Positions 16,248-23,791 of a stretch of 35,309 nucleotides of DNA are shown here, piece after piece. The notes beneath the pieces are model-generated. The model worked only from the letters and a program-made list of their open reading frames with translations. It searched no databases and was not told the DNA's origin. Numbering within the stretch: the stretch's first letter is position 1; each line of letters starts with the position of its first letter. Source of the DNA: JADFRG01 sp036986135. GTDB lineage: Bacteria; Chloroflexota; Anaerolineae; Anaerolineales; E44-bin32. The position numbers were made by a program, and so were the translations under genes. The DNA is taken from positions 1-35,309 of the forward strand of contig BTQZ01000026.1 in assembly GCA_036986135.1 (NCBI GenBank), read 5' to 3'.

Positions 16248-17285
16248 ATGAGTAAGGACGAAATCACACGGCCTAGCCGAGCTCGGCGGGTCCGGCGGAG
16301 ACATCCATTGCGGTCCACGATATTGGTGGGTCTGATCATGGTTCCCGTGATCTGCGGCCTCACCTTCGCTGCCGCGGCCTATGCCTCGACGACCGCCGCG
16401 CGTTTGCCGCCTGTGAGCTCCGAAGTGTTGGCGCGGATCGCGGCCGCGATGCTGCCCACCCCTCCGAGCCCGATCCCTCCGCCATCTGTGACCCCGCTTC
16501 CCACGTTCCGGCCCCCCGATACCGTGACGGCCGCTCCCCTTGCGCAACTCTCCTCTCCCCTGCCGAGCACGGTCACCCCCACCGCCTCGCCGTCCGAGAC
16601 CGCTACTGAGAGCGCAACGCCTACGCGGACTGCGACGCCGACGGAAACCGGCACCGCCAGCGCCACACCGTCCCTCACTCCCACACCTTCTCCTACACAT
16701 TCGACAACGCCAACCCCCACCCGAACACCGACTGCCTCCCGAACATCAACTGCGACCCTCCCCCCGCCTACCGCTCCCCCACCTACCCTCCCGCCTCCTA
16801 CGGCAACCAGCGCGCCGCCGTCGACATCGACCTGGACCCCTTCTCCGCCCCCAAGCTCGACGCCAGATCCAAGCTGCAGTCCCTCCGGAAACAGTGAATA
16901 TGAGAGCACTCTAGTGACCTTGATCAATACAGAGCGACAGAGCCAGGGACTGACTCCCTATAACTCTCAGGGGCAGCTCCAGGCCGCCGCCCGCGGCCAC
17001 GGCGCGGATATGGCCTGCAACGACTTCTTCTCGCATACCGGCTCGGATGGCTCGAGCGTAAGGGATCGTGTGAGCGCGCAGGGCTACTCTTGGTCGTGGG
17101 TGGGCGAAAACATCTTCGCCGGCGGCAGCGCCTCGCCGCAATCTGCCTTTGATTGGTGGATGAACAGCGCTCCACACCGGGCCAACCTAATGCACACCAA
17201 CTACACCGACATCGGCATCGGATACATCTACGAAGCGAGCAGCCAATACGGCGGCTATTTCACGGTCGTGTTCGCGCGGCCCTAG
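16248..17285 (+). CDS. Secreted or anchored CAP/SCP domain protein
   Basis: The 345 residues comprise an Arg-rich cytosolic start, one hydrophobic segment (about 24-46) acting as signal peptide or anchor, a low-complexity Thr/Pro/Ser/Ala linker (about 60-205), and a C-terminal CAP (SCP/PR-1) domain at about 219-345. The CAP signatures are visible: FFSHTGSDG, GENIFAG and HRANLM, with His residues in the usual places of the cavity. Bacterial CAP proteins are extracellular and mostly of unknown activity. The linker resembles the one in the lamin-tail protein at 26754, suggesting a shared cell-surface display style. No sorting motif is seen. Confidence 0.85.
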   Translation: MSKDEITRPSRARRVRRRHPLRSTILVGLIMVPVICGLTFAAAAYASTTAARLPPVSSEVLARIAAAMLPTPPSPIPPPSVTPLPTFRPPDTVTAAPLAQLSSPLPSTVTPTASPSETATESATPTRTATPTETGTASATPSLTPTPSPTHSTTPTPTRTPTASRTSTATLPPPTAPPPTLPPPTATSAPPSTSTWTPSPPPSSTPDPSCSPSGNSEYESTLVTLINTERQSQGLTPYNSQGQLQAAARGHGADMACNDFFSHTGSDGSSVRDRVSAQGYSWSWVGENIFAGGSASPQSAFDWWMNSAPHRANLMHTNYTDIGIGYIYEASSQYGGYFTVVFARP

Positions 17286-17426
17286 AACTAAACTCGGATT
17301 ACGGCAAGCCCTCGGCGGGGGTTCTTGTCCAGTCTTCGCATGCTCCCGCGCTCCCTTGCTACCGCGCTCTTTTGCTCCCTCGCTCCTCGGCTCTTGACCG
17401 CCCCACCCACCATGCCATTAGCCCCC

Positions 17427-17435
17427 TGCTACAAT
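17427..17435 (+). promoter_or_regulatory. Extended -10 promoter of the deacetylase gene
   Basis: TGCTACAAT combines the TGn extension with TACAAT (17430-17435). The expected start at about 17442-17443 falls directly at the ATG of the deacetylase (17444), which would give a leaderless mRNA. Confidence 0.5.
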
Positions 17436-17443
17436 GACTACCT

Positions 17444-18553
17444 ATGCGGCAAGCGGTCTTCCTCAGCTCTCCGGGACTCTGGCAGCACGGTCATGGACCG
17501 CAGCACCCGATGAAACCGGAGCGGCTCAAACGAACTTTCGAGCTGCTAGATATGGCCCGCGTATTGCGAGCCGACAACGTCGAGGTCGTCGAGCCGCGCA
17601 TGGCCACCGAAGATGAGCTGGCACTGTTCCATACCCCGGAGTACATCGAGATCACCCGCCAGCTGAGCCGCGGTGAGGGTAACTTACCGGCCGGGAAATA
17701 CGGATACGGACCTGGCGATAACCCTATTTTCTTAGGGATGTACGACTCCGAAGGCCTCAAGGTGGGGAGCTCGCTCCAGGCCGCGCAGCTCCTGCACAGT
17801 AACCAGTGTGATGTGGCCTTCAGCTACGGCGGCGGGCTGCACCACGGTGGCCCAGATTTTGCTTCGGGCTTCTGCGTGTTCAACGACTGTGCAGTCGCCA
17901 TCCAGTGGCTGCTCGACCAAGGCCTGCGCGTAGCCTATGTTGACATTGATGTTCACCACGGGGACGGCGTGCAGAACGCCTTCTACGAGACGGATCGGGT
18001 GCTGACCATCTCGCTGCACCAGGATGGGCGCACGCTTTTCCCTGGAACAGGCTTCACAAATGAGATCGGAAAGGGAGACGGCGCGGGCTATTGCGTCAAT
18101 GTGCCGCTGCCACCACTGACCTTCGATGAAGCCTATTTGCGCGTATTCAGAGAAATCGTCCCGCCGCTTGTAAAGCGTTTTGAGCCCGATATCGTGGTGT
18201 CGCAGTTGGGAGTCGACACGCATTACACCGACCCACTGGCCAGCCTGGCGCTGACCATGGATGCTCACCAGGCGCTCTATGAGTCGCTCGACCGACTCGC
18301 TCCGCGCTGGCTTGCCCTGGGCGGGGGCGGCTATGCGGTCGAGTTGGTCCCACGCTCGTGGGCATTGGCCTTCGGCGTAATGTCCGGTCAGGAATTGCCG
18401 AAGAGCCTGCCCAAGAAGTACCGCGATAAGTACGGTGGGAAGATGCTGCGCGATCAGCAGGGCCCGGATCTCAGCGACCCCATCCGTTTCCGCGTCGAGG
18501 CAGCTGTGGACGATGTGATCGCCAGGGTCAAGCGAGTGCACAAGATCAAATAG
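17444..18553 (+). CDS. Histone deacetylase family protein, AcuC-like
   Basis: This is a zinc-dependent deacylase of 369 residues. The charge-relay histidines are H133/H134 in GLHHGGPD. The zinc ligands are D169 and H171 in DIDVHHGDG and D258 in QLGVDTHYTDPL. The catalytic tyrosine is Y297 in GGGGY. All key residues are present, so it should be active. Bacterial relatives include AcuC, which deacetylates acetyl-CoA synthetase, and polyamine deacetylases; the true substrate is not evident. No acs or acuA gene is nearby. No Shine-Dalgarno sequence is seen before the ATG, consistent with the leaderless promoter arrangement. Confidence 0.9.
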   Translation: MRQAVFLSSPGLWQHGHGPQHPMKPERLKRTFELLDMARVLRADNVEVVEPRMATEDELALFHTPEYIEITRQLSRGEGNLPAGKYGYGPGDNPIFLGMYDSEGLKVGSSLQAAQLLHSNQCDVAFSYGGGLHHGGPDFASGFCVFNDCAVAIQWLLDQGLRVAYVDIDVHHGDGVQNAFYETDRVLTISLHQDGRTLFPGTGFTNEIGKGDGAGYCVNVPLPPLTFDEAYLRVFREIVPPLVKRFEPDIVVSQLGVDTHYTDPLASLALTMDAHQALYESLDRLAPRWLALGGGGYAVELVPRSWALAFGVMSGQELPKSLPKKYRDKYGGKMLRDQQGPDLSDPIRFRVEAAVDDVIARVKRVHKIK

Positions 18554-18677
18554 GCGCAGGCGTTCGATTCAGGGTAGTGGCGCAACGCTTGCATGAGGGA
18601 CAGCTGCGGGGGAATCGTCCCCTTGCCTTTTCGCGATTCCCAACGGCCCGAACGCGCAACCATGGACCCAAATAGAG

Positions 18678-18704
18678 CCGGCGGGGCATTGTAACCCCCG
18701 CCGG
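18678..18704. terminator. GC-rich hairpin between deacetylase and tRNA genes
   Basis: CCGGCGGGG (18678-18686) pairs perfectly with CCCCGCCGG (18696-18704) across 9 nt. The minus strand continues CTCTATTTG, a weak T-stretch, so it may end the tRNA transcript. The plus strand has no T-run. Confidence 0.5.
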
Positions 18705-18717
18705 AATTCCGCGTTCA

Positions 18718-18791
18718 TGCCCCAGGCGCGACTCGAACGCACAACCTAGGCTTTAGGAGAGCCTTGCTCTATCCAATTGAGCTACTGGGGC
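18718..18791 (-). tRNA. tRNA-Arg (anticodon CCU)
   Basis: Reading the minus strand from 18791, the acceptor stem GCCCCAG pairs with CTGGGGC. The D arm is GCTC/GAGC. The anticodon stem AGGCT/AGCCT encloses the loop CTCCTAA, giving anticodon CCU. The T stem GTGCG/CGCGC encloses TTCGAGT. The discriminator is A and the 3' CCA is not encoded. It would read AGG codons. Confidence 0.95.
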
Positions 18792-18823
18792 CCGACCCCA
18801 CGCGCTAACGCAGGATAAGCCGC

Positions 18824-18829
18824 ATTATA
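18824..18829 (-). promoter_or_regulatory. -10 box of the tRNA-Arg gene
   Basis: TATAAT on the minus strand lies 33 nt before the mature 5' end. No clear -35 is found. Confidence 0.5.
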
Positions 18830-18860
18830 TCGTCATGCGCGTTTTGGCGGCTTTATCTTA

Positions 18861-18888
18861 AACAAATAGGGCAGGGTTGCCCCCGCCC
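18861..18888 (-). terminator. Likely terminator of the sdh-cyclase operon
   Basis: On the minus strand GGGCGGGG (18888-18881) pairs with CCCTGCCC (18876-18869) with one mismatch and a 4-nt loop, followed by TATTTGTT. It lies 30 nt beyond the cyclase stop. Confidence 0.6.
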
Positions 18889-18917
18889 GCAGGTCTTGGT
18901 GCGTTAGACGAAATGAC

Positions 18918-20120
18918 CTAGAGATCTTTGACGGAGATTACGTAAGGAGTGACCTGCTTCTGCCGCCCAGGAAGCCTCACTGACCTCAGTTTCTTGGCCT
19001 TAACCCCCTTCAACTCCTTGTAGGTTTCTGAGCTAAACAGGATCTGGCCTCGTTTGGCCCTATCATGCAGCCGCTTGGCCACGTTCACGACGTCGCCCAC
19101 CACCGTGTAATCCATCACCTGCGAGGACCCGATATTCCCTACGATGGCCTCACCCGAATGCAGCCCGACCCCCAGACCCAGTCCTTTTAGATCGATGTCG
19201 GGGTCTTCTCGAATTTGCTCAAACAATTGTTGCATCTCGACCGCGGTTGCTATTGCCCGCTGCGCGTCGTCGTCGCCCGCAACCGGCGCGCCATAAAAAG
19301 CCATCAGCCCGTCACCGAGATACTTGTCGAAAGTCCCTTTGTGGGCAAATATCACTCTGCTCAGTCCCTCAAATACATGATTGAGGGTGCGAATGACCTC
19401 GGGACCCGTGTGCTGCTCGGTGTATCTCACAAAGTTGCGGATATCGGCGAATAACACCGTGACGGGCCGGGTTTCGCCATAAAGCTTAAAGTACCGCTCC
19501 GGATCGGTGAGGATGACATCTGCCACATCTTCAGCCACATACCGGTCGAGCACTTCTCGCAGTAACTCGTTTCTGGATTCGACCTCGTCGTGGAGGCGCT
19601 TGATACGCAGTAGTGAACGCACTCTGGCCAGGAGCACGATCGAGCTGTACGGCTTGGTGATGAAGTCGTCCGCTCCAACTTCGAAGGCGTTGAGTTTCTC
19701 GTCTTCACTGTCTAAGGCGGTAATGATCACCACCGGAACGAAGCGGGTAGCGGCGGTGGCCTTGAGCCGACGGCAGAGCTCCAGCCCGTCCATCTTCGGC
19801 ATTTGCACATCGATCAGCGCCAGGTCCGGCGAGAAGCTCAACGCCTGTGTTAGCGCTTCTTCGCCATTTGAGGCGGTAAAGACCTGGCATCCGGAAGATG
19901 TCAGATAAGCCTGGAGCAAATCTCGGTTTAGCCAGTCGTCGTCCGCCACGAGGATGCGCGGCTTCCGGTCAAAGACCGATGAGAGATCCATTGCTGGATC
20001 GGTGGAGACCTTTGGCAAAGCCACGCCCTTGGCCCGATCACCTGGCTCCTTCCTCGAAGGAGCCTCTTCCGCCAGGTCCAATGAAGGCTTTAGCGCAGGC
20101 ACTTCATTCGTTTTCGGCAT
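18918..20120 (-). CDS. Response regulator fused to class III adenylate cyclase
   Basis: The 400 residues consist of a disordered N-terminus (1-52), a receiver domain (about 54-172) with acidic D60-D62, phospho-acceptor D104 and K156, a short coiled linker (174-200), and a class III cyclase domain (about 215-400). Metal ligands D226 (FADIRNF) and D270 (LGDGLMAFYG), the adenine-selecting pair K266 and D337, and N346/R350 for the transition state are all present, so cAMP is the predicted product. It starts 4 nt after the sdhB stop, with GGAGA inside sdhB as ribosome site. It is therefore the last gene of the sdh operon. No partner kinase is adjacent. Confidence 0.9.
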   Translation of the reverse strand: MPKTNEVPALKPSLDLAEEAPSRKEPGDRAKGVALPKVSTDPAMDLSSVFDRKPRILVADDDWLNRDLLQAYLTSSGCQVFTASNGEEALTQALSFSPDLALIDVQMPKMDGLELCRRLKATAATRFVPVVIITALDSEDEKLNAFEVGADDFITKPYSSIVLLARVRSLLRIKRLHDEVESRNELLREVLDRYVAEDVADVILTDPERYFKLYGETRPVTVLFADIRNFVRYTEQHTGPEVIRTLNHVFEGLSRVIFAHKGTFDKYLGDGLMAFYGAPVAGDDDAQRAIATAVEMQQLFEQIREDPDIDLKGLGLGVGLHSGEAIVGNIGSSQVMDYTVVGDVVNVAKRLHDRAKRGQILFSSETYKELKGVKAKKLRSVRLPGRQKQVTPYVISVKDL

Positions 20121-20124
20121 CGAT

Positions 20125-20826
20125 CTATTTATTATCTCCGGTCGCGATGGCGGTCTTTACTTCGCCAATCGCCTGTGTAACCTTGATTTCACGGGGGCAG
20201 GCGATCGTGCAGTTGAAAATCGTCCGACAGCGCCAGACACCATCCTTCTCGGCCAAGATCTTCAGACGCTCATCCGCCGCCGTGTCCCGGCTGTCAAAAA
20301 TGAAGCGGTGCGCCTGGACGATGGCGGCCGGGCCCACATATTCGTCGTCCGCCCAAAAAGAGGGGCACGAAGTGGTGCAGGCTGCGCATAAAATGCATTT
20401 TGTCGTATCGTCGAAGCGTTGGCGCTGCTCCGCGCTCTGAAGCCGTTCCCCCTCGGGCTCCTGCTCCTCACTGACAAAATACGGCATGACGGAGCGGTAG
20501 TGCTCCCAGAACGGCTCCATGTCAACGACAAGGTCTTTCTCGACCGGCAAGCCCAGGATCGGTTCGATCGTGATTTTGCGTCCAACATCCCTGACCAAGA
20601 CCTTGCAGGCCAGCCGGTTCACGCCATTGATCCGCACTGCATCGGAACCGCAAACCCCGTGTGCACACGAGCGGCGGTATGCCAGGCTTCCATCCTGGTA
20701 CCACTTGACCTGATTCAGCAGATCGAGCACCTGATCGTTGGGTTCCGCCTCTACCGAGTAGCTCTCGTAGTGAGCTTTTTCGTCTATTTCTGGATTGTAG
20801 CGGCGAATCCGGAGCTCTACCTCCAT
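20125..20826 (-). CDS. sdhB: Succinate dehydrogenase iron-sulfur subunit
   Basis: This is the electron-transfer subunit of complex II, 233 residues. The [2Fe-2S] site is C54, C59, D62 and C74 (SCAHGVCGSD, then C74). Asp at the third position replaces the more common Cys, as in actinobacterial SdhB. The [4Fe-4S]/[3Fe-4S] ligands are C144, C147, C150 and C154 and C200, C206 and C210, in CILCAACTTSCP and CRTIFNCTIACP. AGGAGA precedes the ATG by 7 nt. The gene follows sdhA after 65 nt and is coupled to the cyclase gene downstream. Confidence 0.95.
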   Translation of the reverse strand: MEVELRIRRYNPEIDEKAHYESYSVEAEPNDQVLDLLNQVKWYQDGSLAYRRSCAHGVCGSDAVRINGVNRLACKVLVRDVGRKITIEPILGLPVEKDLVVDMEPFWEHYRSVMPYFVSEEQEPEGERLQSAEQRQRFDDTTKCILCAACTTSCPSFWADDEYVGPAAIVQAHRFIFDSRDTAADERLKILAEKDGVWRCRTIFNCTIACPREIKVTQAIGEVKTAIATGDNK

Positions 20827-20891
20827 GAAGATTCTCCTGCTTTCGTCTTGCTACGCTTGGACACCGCTGTATGCAGGATTCGCTCTGCTGC

Positions 20892-22685
20892 CTAGTAGAC
20901 GCGCTCTATCGGCTTCCACTTAGTTATCGTAGCGGGTTTGTAGCGCAGCGTTACCCCGCTCTCGTCCTGGTAGGCCATGGTGTGTTTGAGCCAATTCTGG
21001 TCATCTCGCTTCGGATAATCTTCCCGTGCATGCGCTCCGCGGCTCTCTGTACGCTGCAAGGCGGAGACCGCTGTCACTTCGGCCACGTCGAGCAGGCAGC
21101 CAAGCTCCCAGGCCTCTAATTGGTCAGTGTTGAAGACGTTGCCCGGGTCATCGACTCTAATCTTAAGATAACGCTCCTTGAGCTCCTGGATCTTTTCAAC
21201 CGACTGAGACATGCCTTCCTTCGTTCGGAAGACGCTCACATGATCAAACATGACTTCTTGCATCTCCTTGCGGAGGGTGGCGGCTTTTTCGGAGCCCTCA
21301 CCTCCTCGAAGGTCCTCCAGTTGCTTGCGAACCATAGCTTCGGCATCGGAGGGCAAGGGAAGGAAATCCGCACCTTTCGTGTACTCGGCCGCCCGCGTTC
21401 CGCACTCTCTCCCGAACACAATAATGTCTAATAGCGAGTTTGTTCCCAGGCGATTGGCGCCATGCACTGACACGCAAGCCACTTCGCCCGCGGCATAGAA
21501 GCCGGGGATAATCGTATTCTGTTCGTCTCTTATGACCTCTCCGCGAAGGGTGGTCGGAATGCCTCCCATGGCATAGTGTGCAGTGGGCTGCACCGGCATA
21601 GGTTCTATGATCGGATCCACCGCCATGTAGGTGCGCGCAAAGTCAATGATGTCCGGAAGTTTGGCCAAGATCTCCTCGCCGGTCACGATATAAGGAGAGC
21701 CATCCGGCCGAGTGCGCCCATCGATCTCTGCATATTTGTTGACGGTGTCCGGCCGCACATCCAGATACAAGTAGCGCCCGCCATTGATGCCGCGCCCATC
21801 GCGCATCTCCAGATACATGGCCCGGCTAACTACATCGCGCGAGGCGAGATCCTTGATCGTCGGCGCGTAGCGTTCCATGAATCGCTCGCCATCATTGTTG
21901 AGGAGAACCCCACCCTCGCCGCGCACGCCCTCCGTGATCAAGATTCCCATCCTGTAAATCCCGGTGGGATGGAACTGGAAGAATTCCATGTCTTCCGCGG
22001 GAAGCCCTCTTCGAAGCGTCATAGCCACGCCGTCGCCGGTATAGGAATGGGCATTGGATGTGATTTCCCACACGCGCCCCCATCCTCCGGTTGTAAAGAT
22101 CACGGCCTTGGAGTGGAAAACATGTAGCTCACCCGTAGCTAGCTCTACCGCCACGACGCCAGCAACGCCTTCGTCTCCTACTAGCACATCCATGACCTGA
22201 AATTCGTCCATGAATACCACATCATGCTTCACGCATTGTTGGTAGAGGGTCTGCAGAATCATGTGGCCTGTACGATCAGCGGCGTAGGCGGCTCGACGCA
22301 CCGGTTTGCCCGAGTCATTGTTGGTGTGGCCACCGAAGTAGCGCTGTGCGATCTTGCCCTCCGGCGTGCGGCTGAACGGAAGGCCCATGTGCTCCAGTTC
22401 GAACACGGTGGCCACCGCCTCCTCGCACATGAACTGGATGGCGTCCTGATCGCCCAGGAAATCGCTTCCCTTAATCGTGTCGTAGGTATGCCACTCTGGG
22501 CGGTCCTGCTCCTCGCTGCCGAGCGCGGCTCCGACTCCGCCCTGAGCTGCTCCGGTGTGCGAGCGGACCGGATGCAGCTTGGTGAGCACCGCCGTATCCG
22601 CTCCTTTGGAGGCATAAAGGGCGGCCATCAACCCCGCCCCACCTCCACCCACAATAAGAACTTCGTGTTGATGTTCAGTCGCCAC
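20892..22685 (-). CDS. sdhA: Succinate dehydrogenase flavoprotein subunit
   Basis: It oxidises succinate to fumarate at a covalently bound FAD on the cytosolic face of the membrane. The 597 residues have the dinucleotide-binding GGGGAG (13-18), the flavinylation histidine H43 in RSHTGAAQGGVGAAL, the catalytic HPTG region (FFQFHPTGIYRMG), VHGANRLGTNSLLD, and the C-terminal AREDYPKRDD. The start is GTG, with GGGAGG 10 nt upstream. It follows the membrane anchor gene after 96 nt. Confidence 0.96.
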   Translation of the reverse strand: MATEHQHEVLIVGGGGAGLMAALYASKGADTAVLTKLHPVRSHTGAAQGGVGAALGSEEQDRPEWHTYDTIKGSDFLGDQDAIQFMCEEAVATVFELEHMGLPFSRTPEGKIAQRYFGGHTNNDSGKPVRRAAYAADRTGHMILQTLYQQCVKHDVVFMDEFQVMDVLVGDEGVAGVVAVELATGELHVFHSKAVIFTTGGWGRVWEITSNAHSYTGDGVAMTLRRGLPAEDMEFFQFHPTGIYRMGILITEGVRGEGGVLLNNDGERFMERYAPTIKDLASRDVVSRAMYLEMRDGRGINGGRYLYLDVRPDTVNKYAEIDGRTRPDGSPYIVTGEEILAKLPDIIDFARTYMAVDPIIEPMPVQPTAHYAMGGIPTTLRGEVIRDEQNTIIPGFYAAGEVACVSVHGANRLGTNSLLDIIVFGRECGTRAAEYTKGADFLPLPSDAEAMVRKQLEDLRGGEGSEKAATLRKEMQEVMFDHVSVFRTKEGMSQSVEKIQELKERYLKIRVDDPGNVFNTDQLEAWELGCLLDVAEVTAVSALQRTESRGAHAREDYPKRDDQNWLKHTMAYQDESGVTLRYKPATITKWKPIERVY

Positions 22686-22781
22686 TTAAGAATGCCTCCC
22701 AAAAACGTGTGTTATGTGCATTTTGAGTATCTGATCCATATTCGGGAGGATTGGGACCAATTTGTGGGCCTATTGTGAGGA

Positions 22782-23663
22782 TCAAGCAGCACGCACACCG
22801 CCAAAAAGGGCGACTGCGCCGATGGCCGTCCAAACGACCCACAATCCAAGGATGCCCCAATTCAGCCGGTTCCGCCAAGCCGGCGAATGAACATAGTCCC
22901 GCATGACCCCACGCAGACCATTCATGCCATGAGCAAACGCAAAGGCCAGCAGCGCCAGGTCAAACGCGCGCCATCCCACGCTTGCCCAACGCAGCGCTAC
23001 ATAGTTCAAATCGATTTGATGGACACCGAACAGGACATCGACCAGCAGAACGTGAATCCAAACCAGCGGTATAAGCAGGATCGCCGACCAACGCATGAAG
23101 AGCCACATCCAGGTCTCGAAATTGCGCTGACGGCGGCTGAATAGGGCGCTAAAAGCACCCAGCCTGATCAGCACGGCCAGAGCAACCACCAAGGTCAATG
23201 TAATCGCGATAAGTGCCCAGCCAGGCAGGGTCACGCTTATCGTGTCCTCGGGAGGACAGCGACAGAAGTTGTTTAGATAGATGGAGCGCCCCATGAAGAA
23301 CACCGCCGGAGTGGCCAGCAGAAGCGTGATCGTCGCCACCAGCCAAAATGCCGTACGCTGCCGCCGCTCCTGCCACCATTTCGGGAAGAAATCAGACAAC
23401 GCGATCCGGATACCGTTCGCGCCGTGGATGATGACCGCCACAACCAGCACTATCTCGCCCAGCATCATGCCGGTGGTGCGGTACAGGTCGATGCCCTCTT
23501 GGTATAAGCTGGGGATGAAATAGACGATTGAAGTATCGAGAATGTGTACTATGAGGAAGAGAAGCGTACCGAGGCCGCTGAGCCGGTGCCCATAATAGGA
23601 GAGTTGGTGCTCGCCTCCCCTATACCGCAGGGCTCCTTGGACGGTTTGGCTCAACGTCGTCAT
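22782..23663 (-). CDS. Fused SdhC-SdhD cytochrome b membrane anchor
   Basis: At 293 residues this is about twice the size of one anchor subunit. The first half (about 1-130) has the SdhC-like GHRLSGLGTLLFLIVH and HGANGIR. The second half (about 170-293) has an SdhD-like three-helix unit with WSAILLIPLVWIHV and HGMNGLR. The repeated HGxNGxR motif and about seven hydrophobic segments suggest a fusion of both anchors, with a connecting helix around 105-130 and a Cys-rich external loop (CRCPP). The histidines in each half are candidates for haem b ligation. It is the first gene of the operon; no separate sdhD exists nearby. Confidence 0.85.
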   Translation of the reverse strand: MTTLSQTVQGALRYRGGEHQLSYYGHRLSGLGTLLFLIVHILDTSIVYFIPSLYQEGIDLYRTTGMMLGEIVLVVAVIIHGANGIRIALSDFFPKWWQERRQRTAFWLVATITLLLATPAVFFMGRSIYLNNFCRCPPEDTISVTLPGWALIAITLTLVVALAVLIRLGAFSALFSRRQRNFETWMWLFMRWSAILLIPLVWIHVLLVDVLFGVHQIDLNYVALRWASVGWRAFDLALLAFAFAHGMNGLRGVMRDYVHSPAWRNRLNWGILGLWVVWTAIGAVALFGGVRAA

Positions 23664-23694
23664 TCAGCGATCCGCCTCCCCCGCGAGGAGGGCG

Positions 23695-23703
23695 ATTCTA
23701 CCA
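23695..23703 (-). promoter_or_regulatory. Extended -10 promoter of the sdh operon
   Basis: On the minus strand TGGTAGAAT has the TGn extension and TAGAAT (23700-23695), without a good -35, which suggests activator dependence. The start near 23688 lies 25 nt before the ATG, with GGGAGG between. Confidence 0.5.
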
Positions 23704-23740
23704 TAGGGGCCCTTTGCAGCCCCTTGACCAGCCTTCCCTT

Positions 23741-23754
23741 TGACCACATGGTCA
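23741..23754. promoter_or_regulatory. TGACC-N4-GGTCA dyad upstream of the sdh promoter
   Basis: TGACCACATGGTCA is a perfect 5-4-5 inverted repeat, and the arms extend to 6-2-6. Its centre is about 60 nt before the predicted sdh start. A further TGACCA half-site lies at 23725-23730. The geometry resembles sites of CRP/FNR-family activators, but the half-site is not canonical. Confidence 0.4.
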
Positions 23755-23791
23755 TATTAGAGCGGATCACATTTCAGCGGGAGTGAAAATG

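Noticed and set aside
16161..16927. Long minus-strand open frames opposite the CAP gene
   Set aside because: They arise from the repetitive Thr/Pro codons of the linker; the Arg/Gly- and Val/Gly-rich products have no domain, ribosome site or promoter.
17732..18541. 269-codon minus-strand frame opposite the deacetylase
   Set aside because: The plus strand encodes a complete deacetylase with all active-site residues; the antisense product matches nothing recognisable.
18718..18791. tRNA-Arg gene as an integration site of a mobile element
   Set aside because: No integrase, direct repeat of the tRNA 3' end or atypical gene block flanks it.
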